Positions 1 through 11,698 of a DNA stretch of 64,000 bases are shown here, piece after piece. A program made the position numbers and the translations under genes. Below the pieces are notes generated by a model, which was not told the origin of the DNA, did not search any database, and worked only from the letters and a program-made list of their open reading frames with translations. The stretch covers positions 1 through 64,000 of the forward strand of contig NZ_LT827014.1 in assembly GCF_900169075.1 (NCBI RefSeq). The letters run 5' to 3'. Source of the DNA: Chryseobacterium phocaeense. Lineage in GTDB: Bacteria > Bacteroidota > Bacteroidia > Flavobacteriales > Weeksellaceae. Each line of letters opens with the position of its first letter. The stretch's first letter is position 1.

Positions 1-36
1 AAAAACGTCTCACACAAAACTGTATGAGACGTTTTA
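1..36 (-). terminator. Rho-independent terminator of the rRNA operon
   Basis: An 11-bp perfect inverted repeat (2-12 with 25-35, core CGTCTCA/TGAGACG) lies just downstream of the 5S gene in the minus direction. The stem ends in a run of T on the minus strand, which continues past the window edge. It fits as the operon terminator. Confidence 0.8.
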
Positions 37-42
37 ATAAAA

Positions 43-151
<109 letters not shown>

Positions 152-160
152 AGAAGGTAT

Positions 161-230
161 ATATTGTACAATGTCGGATGTATCATGTACAATGTATTTA
201 CATTATACTTTCTACAACCTACAGGGTACA
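161..230. repeat. Inverted heptamer array, 5S-23S spacer
   Basis: Positions 161-195 read as five consecutive heptamers ending in TGT (ATATTGT, ACAATGT, CGGATGT, ATCATGT, ACAATGT). Positions 196-230 read as five heptamers, four of which end in TACA (ATTTACA, TTATACT, TTCTACA, ACCTACA, GGGTACA). The halves are therefore inverted copies of a TGTAnnn word, five plus five with no spacer, and can fold into a long imperfect hairpin around the central TGTA-TT-TACA. No coding sequence is present. Confidence 0.7.
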
Positions 231-304
231 AGTTTTAAGCGATAAAAACTTTCACAAAGACAAAACCTTTACTGCGCATAAAAGGCTTGTTATATAGCAA
301 CCAT

Positions 305-3062
<2,758 letters not shown>

Positions 3063-3125
3063 TATTTTTGGTTACTCAAGCGCTCTTATGCGCTCGGTTT
3101 TCTCTTTGTGATGTCTTTACCGTTA

Positions 3126-3140
3126 ATGTCAATGATCTTT
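3126..3140 (-). promoter_or_regulatory. boxA-like element before 23S rRNA
   Basis: On the minus strand the sequence AAAGATCATTGACAT lies about 65 nt before the 23S 5' end, and the same 15-mer occurs in the 16S leader at 5357-5372. Duplication ahead of both large rRNAs and similarity to the boxA word (TGCTCTTTAACA type) suggest an antitermination site. Role is inferred by position. Confidence 0.55.
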
Positions 3141-3143
3141 AAT

Positions 3144-3255
3144 GCTTGTATTAATGTATTATGTACAATGTAAAATGTACGGCTCTCGTACTTTTTTGAT
3201 ACATTTTCCATAAATACCCTCATACAGTGTACTCTATACTTTCGTACGTGGTACA
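3144..3255. repeat. Inverted heptamer array, 23S-tRNA-Ala spacer
   Basis: Four contiguous heptamers beginning TGTA occupy 3155-3182 (TGTATTA, TGTACAA, TGTAAAA, TGTACGG), preceded by a related 8-mer. The far side, about 3187-3255, contains a series of TAC/TACA-ending words (CATACAG, TGTACTC, TATACTT, TCGTACG, TGGTACA) in inverted sense with less regular spacing. Same word family as the 5S-23S array. Confidence 0.6.
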
Positions 3256-3260
3256 ATTCG

Positions 3261-3334
3261 TGGAGAATAAGGGAGTCGAACCCTTGACCTCCTGCGTGCA
3301 AGGCAGGCGCTCTAGCCAGCTGAGCTAATTCCCC
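3261..3334 (-). tRNA. tRNA-Ala(TGC)
   Basis: A 74-nt cloverleaf on the minus strand: acceptor GGGGAAT pairs with ATTCTCC (one G-U), D arm GCTCAGCTGGCTAGAGC, anticodon loop CTTGCAC with anticodon TGC, T arm with GTTCGACTC, discriminator A. CCA is not encoded. It sits between 23S and tRNA-Ile, the classical rRNA spacer position. Confidence 0.97.
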
Positions 3335-3344
3335 CTCTAGTTAA

Positions 3345-3434
3345 GATTAAATGATTAAAAGATTTAATGATTAAATAATTAACGCTCGCTAATGTTTTAA
3401 TCTTTCAATTTTTTAATATTTAAATCCCTTTAAT
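3345..3434. repeat. Inverted octamer array, tRNA-Ala/tRNA-Ile spacer
   Basis: Octamers in register: GATTAAAT (3345), GATTAAAA (3353), GATTTAAT (3361), GATTAAAT (3369), AATTAACG (3377); a 10-nt centre; then inverted units TTTTAATC (3395), TTTCAATT (3403), TTTTAATA (3411), TTTAAATC (3419), CCTTTAAT (3427). This gives about five plus five copies of a GATTAAAT word in opposite orientations, filling almost the whole gap between the two tRNAs. Confidence 0.7.
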
Positions 3435-3437
3435 TAG

Positions 3438-3511
3438 TAGTCTCGGGCAGGCTCGAACTGCCGACCTCTACATTATCAGTGTAGCGCTCTAACCAGCTGA
3501 GCTACGAGACT
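3438..3511 (-). tRNA. tRNA-Ile(GAT)
   Basis: A 74-nt cloverleaf on the minus strand: acceptor AGTCTCG pairs perfectly with CGAGACT, D arm GCTCAGCTGGTTAGAGC, anticodon loop CTGATAA with anticodon GAT, T arm GGCAGTTCGAGCCTGCC, discriminator A. CCA is not encoded. It is the first of the two rRNA-spacer tRNAs after the 16S gene. Confidence 0.97.
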
Positions 3512-3514
3512 TTG

Positions 3515-3607
3515 TTATGAGTAATGGGTGATGAGTAATAAGTAATATTTTAATATCCTTTTTTTCCTCGCTTCATTCTCAATCTCTTCCCTTTTACTAA
3601 TTTCTAG
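3515..3607. repeat. Inverted heptamer array, tRNA-Ile/16S spacer (proximal)
   Basis: Five heptamers in register from 3515: TTATGAG, TAATGGG, TGATGAG, TAATAAG, TAATATT. After a T/A-rich centre, 3566-3607 holds CTTCATT, CTCAATC, TCTTCCC, TTTTACT-like words, an imperfect inverted series of the same TAATGAG word. The second half is more degraded than in the other arrays. Confidence 0.5.
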
Positions 3608-3622
3608 TGGGTTTTATTTTAT

Positions 3623-3683
3623 AATTGATAGATGATGATTGATGTTTTATCAGTGATCAATTATCATTTATCTTTTATTTATA
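3623..3683. repeat. Inverted heptamer array, tRNA-Ile/16S spacer (distal)
   Basis: Three heptamers AATTGAT, AGATGAT, GATTGAT (3623-3643), a 12-nt centre, then inverted heptamers ATCAATT, ATCATTT, ATCTTTT (3656-3676) and a trailing degenerate unit. It lies directly after the TAATGAG-type array, so this spacer holds two arrays built on different words. Confidence 0.65.
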
Positions 3684-3770
3684 TCAACCAAATAAAAAAC
3701 TAAAGCTTAACTTTAAGCAGAATCAATGTACATCACTGTACTTAATTTTGTTTAACGTTCTTCAACGCTC

Positions 3771-5286
<1,516 letters not shown>

Positions 5287-5356
5287 TGTATGTTTTTCCT
5301 GACCCGCTCAAAGTTTATTTACGCTTTAGTTTTTCCTTACTTGGTTGTTATATTGT

Positions 5357-5372
5357 ATGTCAATGATCTTTG
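5357..5372 (-). promoter_or_regulatory. boxA-like element in the 16S leader
   Basis: The minus-strand word CAAAGATCATTGACAT lies about 70 nt before the 16S 5' end and is repeated (15 of 15 shared bases) before the 23S at 3126-3140. This pairing of sites ahead of both rRNAs is typical of antitermination boxA elements or of processing sequences. Function is inferred. Confidence 0.55.
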
Positions 5373-5430
5373 TTCTTTCCGCTTTAATAAAGAACTTTCT
5401 TTCTGTCGTTCTGTTCCTTATTTGCGGTTG

Positions 5431-5460
5431 CAAAAGTAATTATTTATTTTCTAATGACAA
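5431..5460 (-). promoter_or_regulatory. rRNA promoter P3 (proximal)
   Basis: The minus strand has TTG (5458-5460), a 19-nt spacer, and TACTTTTG (5431-5438), matching the Bacteroidetes sigma-70-type consensus TTG-N17-23-TAnnTTTG. It is the nearest of three such promoters to the 16S gene. Confidence 0.75.
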
Positions 5461-5559
5461 AATGTTTTTGGAGAAAATTTTAAAGTTTTTTTAGTAACCT
5501 TAACCTCTTTTTAAAACCCCTATCCTTTATCTACTCCTGCGCCCCGGCGAACCGGACTG

Positions 5560-5589
5560 CAAAGATACAAACTTTTTTAAATCCCACAA
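5560..5589 (-). promoter_or_regulatory. rRNA promoter P2 (middle)
   Basis: The minus strand has TTG (5587-5589), a 19-nt spacer and TATCTTTG (5560-5567), a full match to TTG-N19-TAnnTTTG. A GC-rich stretch follows the -7 box toward the 16S. Confidence 0.8.
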
Positions 5590-5707
5590 CTTTTATCTGA
5601 ATAAAAATTAAAAGCTTTTTTCTTTGTATCCTTTTTAAGGAGTTTAAATAATTTCGCCTCTTTAATAGCTCTTCTGCGCTTACCAAATACTCTCGTTTTC
5701 AGTGGGG

Positions 5708-5739
5708 CAAAGATACACCCTTATCTACACACGAAACAA
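5708..5739 (-). promoter_or_regulatory. rRNA promoter P1 (distal)
   Basis: The minus strand has TTG (5737-5739), a 21-nt spacer and TATCTTTG (5708-5715), again matching the consensus. Like P2, the -7 box is identical (TATCTTTG) and followed by GCCCC/GCAGTCC-type GC-rich sequence. The 5287-5857 gap otherwise holds no gene. Confidence 0.7.
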
Positions 5740-5857
5740 GTTTATTTAACATAAAATTGATATTTGTGTAATATAAAACCTTAAACAGCTGCTATTCAGA
5801 GAGAAAAATTTCAAACTAATGTTTAACTTTTTACCTCTCCCTGTACTCAAAAGGTTT

Positions 5858-6541
5858 CTACGGTTTATTTCGAGAATAAATAAGGCTTAAGAACTCTGCA
5901 AAAGATTTTTCCAATCCAATAATATCGCCTGATTTCAGGTTTAATCCACCAATTCCTGAAGTGTCTGATTTTACTTTTGCTGAAGAAACCTGGAAATATA
6001 GGTTTTCGTCATTATTTTTAGGCTGAACTTTAATGGTAGACCCCAAAAGCTTCTTTGTTGAGATGGTATATATTTCTCCCGGAATGATATCGAGTGTAAG
6101 GTAAGATCTCGGACTGAGTATATAATCTTTTTTATTGATATTAATTTTCTGATCTTTATCGGAGGAAGCAAAAACATACAGCATTCCATCCTTGCCGATC
6201 AGGTTTTCCTTGGGCGTGTAATAAAGAGCAATCTTATAATTTGCCGGATTGAGCGGCTGTGGTGTACCATCTATATTTTCAAACGGTATAAAAGAAAATG
6301 TATTGGCTCCTATTTCTTTTGCCTTCTTATATATTAAAGAGAAAACCGCCGCATCATCATTTGAGTATCCCTGCACTTCAATTTCGCCCAAATATTCCGC
6401 TCCTGTTACCGATTCAGCTTTTTTATAAAGGAACTTATCCGTATTGTCACTGGTTTTTTCAACTTTTGAAAGGTAAACATTCTGTGCGCTACAAAATGAG
6501 GCACAGAGTACGGAAAGAGCAACTGCCAGATTCTTCATCAT
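5858..6541 (-). CDS. Hypothetical exported protein
   Basis: I do not recognise this 227-residue protein. It starts with a signal peptide (about residues 1-19, ending SFCSAQ), so it is probably periplasmic or outer-membrane associated. Residues 40-85 contain a stretch (GEIEVQGYSNDDAAV...AKEIGANTFSFIPF) resembling the 'Ala-Lys-x-x-Gly-Ala-Asn' signature of small RcsF/YbjQ/DUF4156-like domains, but this is only a resemblance. The C-terminal half is beta-rich and Lys-rich with no known motif. It begins 2 nt after the rfbD stop, so the two are probably co-transcribed. It is the last gene before the rRNA promoters. Confidence 0.7.
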   Translation of the reverse strand: MMKNLAVALSVLCASFCSAQNVYLSKVEKTSDNTDKFLYKKAESVTGAEYLGEIEVQGYSNDDAAVFSLIYKKAKEIGANTFSFIPFENIDGTPQPLNPANYKIALYYTPKENLIGKDGMLYVFASSDKDQKININKKDYILSPRSYLTLDIIPGEIYTISTKKLLGSTIKVQPKNNDENLYFQVSSAKVKSDTSGIGGLNLKSGDIIGLEKSFAEFLSLIYSRNKP

Positions 6542-6542
6542 A

Positions 6543-7406
6543 TTATGGATGTGTTAGTAGTTTAACGGATTCTTCAAGACTGTTTTCCCAATGTTTAGGC
6601 TCAATTTTGTATATCTCTTCTATTTTATCCAAAGACATTGTACTTCTTGCCGGTCTTCTGGCAGGAGTAGGATACTGTTCTGTGGTAAGCGGATTCAATT
6701 TAACGGATGATTTTGAAAACTCGGCGATCTTTTTTGCGAATTCAAACCAGGTAGTTTCCGGATAGTTTGAGAAATGAAAAATACCATAAGTTTTTGCCGG
6801 CGTTTCAATGATCTCCATGATTGCTTCTGCAAGGTCATTTGCATTGGTAGGTTGTCCGAACTGATCAGCAACAATTCCAAGCTCTTCTTTTTGAGAAAAG
6901 AGGCTCAACATTGTTTTAACAAAATTCTTATTGAATTCCGAATACAGCCACGAGGTTCTCAAAATAATGGTTTTGGGATTGACTTCCAAAGCCAGTTCTT
7001 CCCCTCTTCTTTTTGATTCTCCATATACGCCAGTAGGATTGGTAAAATCGTCCTCTTCATAAGGAAGATTGGTATCGCCATCAAAAACGTAGTCGGTAGA
7101 AATATGAATGAGAATGGTTTTATGGTCTGCGCAAGCCTGTGCAAGACAGGCAACACCATCTGCATTGACCGCAAATGCTTTATCCGCCTCTTTTTCTGCA
7201 AGATCAACGGCTGTATAAGCTGAAGCATTAATACAGTAATCAGGTTTATTGTCATAAAAGAACCCATTGACCTGATCTTCGTCTGTAATGTCTAAAGTTT
7301 GTGAGTCTGTGAATATGAATTCATACTTATTTTCGAAATCAGGTGCTATCTTTCTGATACAGTTACCCAGCTGTCCGTTACTTCCTATTACGGCAATTTT
7401 CTTCAT
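6543..7406 (-). CDS. rfbD: dTDP-4-dehydrorhamnose reductase (RmlD)
   Basis: NAD(P)H-dependent reduction of dTDP-4-keto-L-rhamnose to dTDP-L-rhamnose, the last step of the rhamnose donor pathway. The extended SDR features are visible: the nucleotide-binding loop GSNGQLG near the N-terminus, the segment NASAYTAVDLAE, ISTDYVFDG, and the catalytic YGESKRRGE (Tyr-x3-Lys). The 287-residue length from the ATG giving MKKIAVIG is usual; an upstream ATG would add nine non-conserved residues. rfbA, rfbB and rfbC are not adjacent, so it is an orphan pathway gene here. The following exported hypothetical gene is 1-2 nt away. Confidence 0.88.
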   Translation of the reverse strand: MKKIAVIGSNGQLGNCIRKIAPDFENKYEFIFTDSQTLDITDEDQVNGFFYDNKPDYCINASAYTAVDLAEKEADKAFAVNADGVACLAQACADHKTILIHISTDYVFDGDTNLPYEEDDFTNPTGVYGESKRRGEELALEVNPKTIILRTSWLYSEFNKNFVKTMLSLFSQKEELGIVADQFGQPTNANDLAEAIMEIIETPAKTYGIFHFSNYPETTWFEFAKKIAEFSKSSVKLNPLTTEQYPTPARRPARSTMSLDKIEEIYKIEPKHWENSLEESVKLLTHP

Positions 7407-7455
7407 CTGCAATATTATTAGTTTACTTGTCAAAGACTGTTATTTTAACAGCTGA

Positions 7456-7941
7456 CTATGAATTTTTCGCGTTCTGCGATCTTAAGAACTTCACTCTGGA
7501 CTGAAACTCTTTCTGCTCCAGGTCAACATAGAACTTTCCGAAGGTCTCTTTTATATCTTCCGGATGAACTTCGGATCTTCTTGTTTTAATGTTAAAATAA
7601 ATCACAGTTACCCACAGTACGGCATGAATTGTTTTTTCATCAAGACTTTTCATAAGTATCTCCACTTTAGCCGTTCTGTCCTGTACCTCAATGGTTTTGC
7701 TGCTGATCACTACCTGGGTATTGTATCTCACTTCCTTCAAGTAAGCAATCTCATTCTGAATAGCGATCCATGTACATCCTGTTTTCTTGGTATATTCTTC
7801 ATAGGTAAAACCATAAAATGTTTCTACATGGTCCTCTCTGGCATTGAACATATAATCCAGATATTTTACATTATTCAAATGTCCTATCGGATCACAATCA
7901 CTGAACCTTACTTTTACGGTTGTTGATACTTCTTTTTCCAT
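7456..7941 (-). CDS. Acyl-CoA/ACP thioesterase, 4HBT hotdog family
   Basis: A 161-residue single-hotdog protein of the YbgC/FadM 4-hydroxybenzoyl-CoA thioesterase family, expected to hydrolyse acyl thioesters in the cytoplasm. The N-terminal signature is VRFSDCDPIGHLNNVKYLDYM, where the Asp and the GHLNN turn correspond to the active-site region (D-P-x-G-H-x-x-N). Helix and sheet pattern and length fit the family. It has no signal peptide. It lies between rfbD and the Skp genes, separated from the latter by a strong terminator, so it probably has its own transcript. A TATTTTTG word overlaps the terminator T-tract 5 nt before its start, but no matching -33 box is seen. The substrate cannot be told. 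Confidence 0.8.
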   Translation of the reverse strand: MEKEVSTTVKVRFSDCDPIGHLNNVKYLDYMFNAREDHVETFYGFTYEEYTKKTGCTWIAIQNEIAYLKEVRYNTQVVISSKTIEVQDRTAKVEILMKSLDEKTIHAVLWVTVIYFNIKTRRSEVHPEDIKETFGKFYVDLEQKEFQSRVKFLRSQNAKNS

Positions 7942-7952
7942 AGCGCAAAAAT

Positions 7953-7980
7953 AAAAAAACCGCCCCTAAAAGAGACGGTT
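7953..7980 (-). terminator. Terminator after the bamA-skp operon
   Basis: The minus strand forms a 10-bp stem with G-U pairs (AACCGTCTCT / AGGGGCGGTT) and a three-base loop, followed by a run of seven T. It lies 25 nt after the last Skp-like gene and closes that operon. Confidence 0.85.
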
Positions 7981-8004
7981 AATTTATAAAACTTTGATAA
8001 TTTC

Positions 8005-8508
8005 TTAGTTTACTCCTAATTCTTTCTTAACAGCAGCCGTTGCATCAGGACCTCCTTTGTACACAAATGCAGAAGAGTTTGCATCCATAATGAATTCATA
8101 TCCGTTAGCTTTAGCTACTTTCTCGATAGCGTCGTTTAGTTTTTTCTCAATTGGACCGAAAGCTACATCCTGCTTACCTTGAAGGTCTTTCTGAGCTTTT
8201 TCCTGCATCTGAGCGATTTCTTCCTGAAGTTTCTGTAGTTCTGCTTCTCTGGCTTTGTTTTCGTCAGCAGTTTTCTTTGGAGCTTCTTCAGTATACTGCT
8301 TTAATTTAGCCTGCCCTGCGTCTGCTTTTTTCTTGATCTCCGCTTGTTTTGCATCAAGGAAAGTTTTTATGTCAGCATCTGCTTTTTTCTTTTCAGGCAT
8401 AGCGTTAAGGATTCCCATTAGATCCACAGAAGCTATTTTCTGAGCTTTTGCCATACTTACCGATACAACCATTATAACCGCGGCAAATAATACACTTAAT
8501 TTTTTCAT
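8005..8508 (-). CDS. OmpH/Skp-family periplasmic chaperone (second copy)
   Basis: A 167-residue protein with a signal peptide (cleavage after about residue 22, AKAQ). The body is almost entirely charged alpha helix (residues 45-130, Lys/Glu/Ala-rich coiled coil), as in the tentacles of Skp. The N-terminal strand KIASVDLMGILNAMPE and C-terminal GYEFIMDANSSAFVY are the conserved body segments of OmpH-like proteins. Skp holds unfolded outer-membrane proteins in the periplasm and hands them to BamA, encoded two genes upstream. It is the last gene of the operon, followed by a terminator. The copy upstream is a diverged paralog. Confidence 0.88.
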   Translation of the reverse strand: MKKLSVLFAAVIMVVSVSMAKAQKIASVDLMGILNAMPEKKKADADIKTFLDAKQAEIKKKADAGQAKLKQYTEEAPKKTADENKAREAELQKLQEEIAQMQEKAQKDLQGKQDVAFGPIEKKLNDAIEKVAKANGYEFIMDANSSAFVYKGGPDATAAVKKELGVN

Positions 8509-8575
8509 AATTGGTAAAATAAATAATTTAATTTGTTTTTAGATTTTAATTTTAAGTAAAAGTTAATTTGAAAAC

Positions 8576-9127
8576 TTACTTTTTGCTTTTACTGTTTGTC
8601 TTTTCTTTTTTATCTGATCCTTTTAATAATATGGCCAATACTTTCTCCGTATAATCATATCTTGGTAAAAGGAAAATGACATTGTTACTGGTTTTATCAA
8701 GAACTGTGCCCAAGCCGTTTTTTTCAGCCATGGTTTTCACAGCGTTCCAGATCTGATCCTGGAAGGGTACTACCAGATTTGTTCTAAGCTTTGTAATTTC
8801 GCCATTGGCTCCAAAACGCAAGCTGGTAGTGGTTTTGATGTTTTTCTCAAGGTCCATCACTTCTTTTTCACGAAGCTTGAGCTGATCCCCTATCAATAAT
8901 ACTTTTTCACTTTCAAAAGCAGCTTTTTTCCTTTCGTATTCAGACTGCAGATTTTGAAGTTCGGACTGCCATGTATCAATCTGCGAATTTAATCTCGCTT
9001 CTGCCTCTTTGTATTCAGGCATTTTATCTAAAATAAGCTGTGTATCTATTACTCCTACTTTCTGGGCGTTAGAAAACCCAAAAATCAGGAACAATACAAC
9101 TGTGAAAATGATTTTAAAGTTTTTCAT
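8576..9127 (-). CDS. OmpH/Skp-family periplasmic chaperone (first copy)
   Basis: A 183-residue protein with a signal peptide (FGFSNAQ at about 15-22), then KVGVIDTQLILDKMPEY, the OmpH core strand and helix, a long coiled coil (about 40-130), and a closing strand GLGTVLDKTSNNVIFL. The C-terminus ends in a Lys/Ser tail. It starts 6 nt after bamA, the arrangement typical for Bacteroidetes (bamA followed by two ompH genes). It should act in the periplasm as a chaperone for outer-membrane proteins on the way to BamA. Confidence 0.88.
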   Translation of the reverse strand: MKNFKIIFTVVLFLIFGFSNAQKVGVIDTQLILDKMPEYKEAEARLNSQIDTWQSELQNLQSEYERKKAAFESEKVLLIGDQLKLREKEVMDLEKNIKTTTSLRFGANGEITKLRTNLVVPFQDQIWNAVKTMAEKNGLGTVLDKTSNNVIFLLPRYDYTEKVLAILLKGSDKKEKTNSKSKK

Positions 9128-9133
9128 ATTGAA

Positions 9134-11671
9134 TTATAATGATTGGTTCATCAAGAAGTGTGTTTTCCATCCGGAAGGTTCTGTTCCTGTAACCGTTTTA
9201 TCAAAGCCATAAGCAAAGTCAAATCCGATCAGACCAAACGCTCCCATGTATACTCTTACCCCTACACCCACTGATCTTTTCAGCTGGAATGGGTTATAGT
9301 TGCCCCATGAGTTCCATACGTTACCTCCTTCTGCGAAAGTAAGTGCATAGATCTTAGCCGTCTGGTTCATGGAAATCGGGTATCTCAGTTCTAATGTAAA
9401 TCTATTGTAGATGGTACCACCTCCTCTCTGGGTGATATCCTCACTTTCTCCTCCATAAGTGGAAGCATTTTCATATCCTCTTAAAGGAATCAATTCACGA
9501 CCGTCATATCTACCTCCGAATAAACCTGTTCCCCCTACATAGAATCTTTCAAATGGCGGAGCTCCAAGTTTTTTGTTGTATCCGTCCATGAATCCCATTT
9601 CCGCAGAAGATCTCAATACCAGTTTTCCGGCAACTTCATTATAAACGTCAGCCTTGAACTTGATTTTGTAGAATTCCATCCACTTATATTTATCCACCGG
9701 CGCCATTGTAGAATAGTCTTTATTACTGAACAATGAGTACGGAGCAGTCAGTTTAGCGGAAAGTTCAATATTTGAACCCATCGTCGGGAAGATCGGGTCA
9801 ATACCTGCAGAGTTTCTGCTTAATCCTAAGTTAAGGCTTAAGTTATTGGCATCACCGTAGTATTCCGTCTGATCTCCAAACTGGAACGGATAGTTCTTGA
9901 ATGTATATTTCTGGAACTGAAGTCCTGTATAAAGCGAGAAGTAATCATCCGGCCAGTTTAAGAGTCTGTTCAGACCTACTGACGCGGAGAAGATATTAAG
10001 CTTCTGATCATTTCCACTGCTGTCATTATATTTTACTCTGGATGTATTTAAACTCACAGAAAGAGCGGTTGGTCTTGTTCCGAACAACCATGGCTCGGTA
10101 AATGAGATTCCGTAATTCTGGAAATACTGTCCTGCCTGTGCCTGGATAGATAAAGTCTGCCCATCTCCCTGAGGTACCGGTTTAAAGTCTTTGAATTTAA
10201 GGAAGTTCTTCAACGAGAAGTTGTTGAACGTTAATCCTAAGGTACCGATAAAGCTGTTACCACCGTAACCTGCCTGTAACTGTACCTGTGAAGATCCTTT
10301 TTCAACGAGCTTCCAGTTGATGTCTACTGTATTATCCTGCTGATTCGGCTGGATATCCTGGCCTACCTGCTGTGGATCAAAGAAAGACATTCCCGCAAGA
10401 TCGAAATAGGTTCTCTTGATTTCTGTCTTTTTGAAAAGCTCACCTGGTTTTGTTCTCAGAGCTCTCAATACCACATGGTCATGGGTAGTGGTATTCCCCT
10501 GCCAGGTTACTTTATTCCAGGTAGCCTGCTCGCCTTCATTAATTCTGATCTCAAGATTTACGGCATCGCCCGACACGGATTTCTCAACCGGCGTTACACT
10601 GGAGAAAAGGTAACCGTTATTCATGTATATGGACTTGATATCCGAATCATCTTCTTTACCTCCGTCTTCTCCTACTTTTTTGTTGAAACCTACGGCATCG
10701 TAGATATCTCCTTTTTTATATCCTAGTAATCTCTGTAAATATTCTGTAGAATACACTGTATTTCCGGTGAATGTAACATCACCGATATAATACTTCTTCC
10801 CTTCATTAAGCTTTACATTGATTTCGTAGTTGTTCTTTTTATTTCTCCATACAGAGTCTGAAACTATGGCAGCATCTCTGTATCCAAGGGAGTTATAATA
10901 ACTGATAAGGCTCTGCTTATCTTCCTGGTATTTTTCTTCAATGAATTTTGAAGATTTAAGGATTCCCCCGATACCAAATCTCTTTTGCTTGGTTTCTTTG
11001 AATGCTTTTTTTCTAAGCTTCGCATCGGTCACGCTCTGGTTGCCTTCAAACTCGATATGGTCGATTTTTATTCTCTTTCCTTTATCTACCGTTATGGTCC
11101 AGTCTACCATAGAAGGATCGTTGGCATTCACCTTATCCTGAATGGTAATTTTAGCATCAGCAAATCCTTTTTTCACATAGTCTTTAGGAACTTTTGTTTT
11201 AAGACTGGAAATCAGGTTCTGCGTAATTTTTGTTCCCGGTTTCAGGTTGTTATCCTTCGTTAATTTTTCATTTTTAGATTTACCAATACCTTTCCCTGTG
11301 AATTTTACTTCTCCAAGTTCTTTAAGGTCTTCAAGGTAGAATCTTAAAATTACGGTCTGGCCTTCAATGCTCTGAACATATACTTCAACCTCTGAAAAAG
11401 AATGGGTGTCCCAAAGCTTTTTCACTGCGTTGCTAATTTTCTGTCCGGGAATATCTACTGCCTCTCCTTTGGTTAAGCCTGTAAATCGTAAGATCTGAGC
11501 CGGTGTATACTTTTTTACCCCATCTACAACAATGTCTTTAAGAGTGTAAGTTCCTGCTTCATTTTCTGCATGTACAGCACTGTTTACTTTGGTGCTGTCC
11601 TGAGGAGTTACTTGTCCATAAAAATGTGCCGAAGCAGCAAACATGATGATGGGTAATAGTCTAAACTTCAT
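9134..11671 (-). CDS. bamA: Outer-membrane protein assembly factor BamA
   Basis: The 845-residue Omp85 protein that folds and inserts outer-membrane beta-barrels. A signal peptide (about 1-19, AHFYGQ) is followed by POTRA repeats (about 40-470; recognisable strands such as ILRFTGLTKGEAVD, HIEFEGNQSVTD and VTFTGNTVYSTEYL) and a C-terminal 16-strand barrel. The segment LIPLRGYENAS is the family's L6 (V/L)RG(F/Y) lock motif. The last residues FLMNQSL end the final strand with Leu rather than Phe. Length is normal. It lies in an operon with uppS upstream (27 nt) and two Skp-like chaperone genes downstream (6 nt), a conserved Bacteroidetes envelope block. Confidence 0.96.
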   Translation of the reverse strand: MKFRLLPIIMFAASAHFYGQVTPQDSTKVNSAVHAENEAGTYTLKDIVVDGVKKYTPAQILRFTGLTKGEAVDIPGQKISNAVKKLWDTHSFSEVEVYVQSIEGQTVILRFYLEDLKELGEVKFTGKGIGKSKNEKLTKDNNLKPGTKITQNLISSLKTKVPKDYVKKGFADAKITIQDKVNANDPSMVDWTITVDKGKRIKIDHIEFEGNQSVTDAKLRKKAFKETKQKRFGIGGILKSSKFIEEKYQEDKQSLISYYNSLGYRDAAIVSDSVWRNKKNNYEINVKLNEGKKYYIGDVTFTGNTVYSTEYLQRLLGYKKGDIYDAVGFNKKVGEDGGKEDDSDIKSIYMNNGYLFSSVTPVEKSVSGDAVNLEIRINEGEQATWNKVTWQGNTTTHDHVVLRALRTKPGELFKKTEIKRTYFDLAGMSFFDPQQVGQDIQPNQQDNTVDINWKLVEKGSSQVQLQAGYGGNSFIGTLGLTFNNFSLKNFLKFKDFKPVPQGDGQTLSIQAQAGQYFQNYGISFTEPWLFGTRPTALSVSLNTSRVKYNDSSGNDQKLNIFSASVGLNRLLNWPDDYFSLYTGLQFQKYTFKNYPFQFGDQTEYYGDANNLSLNLGLSRNSAGIDPIFPTMGSNIELSAKLTAPYSLFSNKDYSTMAPVDKYKWMEFYKIKFKADVYNEVAGKLVLRSSAEMGFMDGYNKKLGAPPFERFYVGGTGLFGGRYDGRELIPLRGYENASTYGGESEDITQRGGGTIYNRFTLELRYPISMNQTAKIYALTFAEGGNVWNSWGNYNPFQLKRSVGVGVRVYMGAFGLIGFDFAYGFDKTVTGTEPSGWKTHFLMNQSL

Positions 11672-11698
11672 TTTATCGAGTCTTTCTTTTCTTTAAAT

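Noticed and set aside
7946..7953. TATTTTTG as a promoter of the thioesterase gene at 7941
   Set aside because: It overlaps the T-tract of the upstream terminator, lies only 5 nt from the start codon and has no -33 box; chance match in T-rich sequence is likely.
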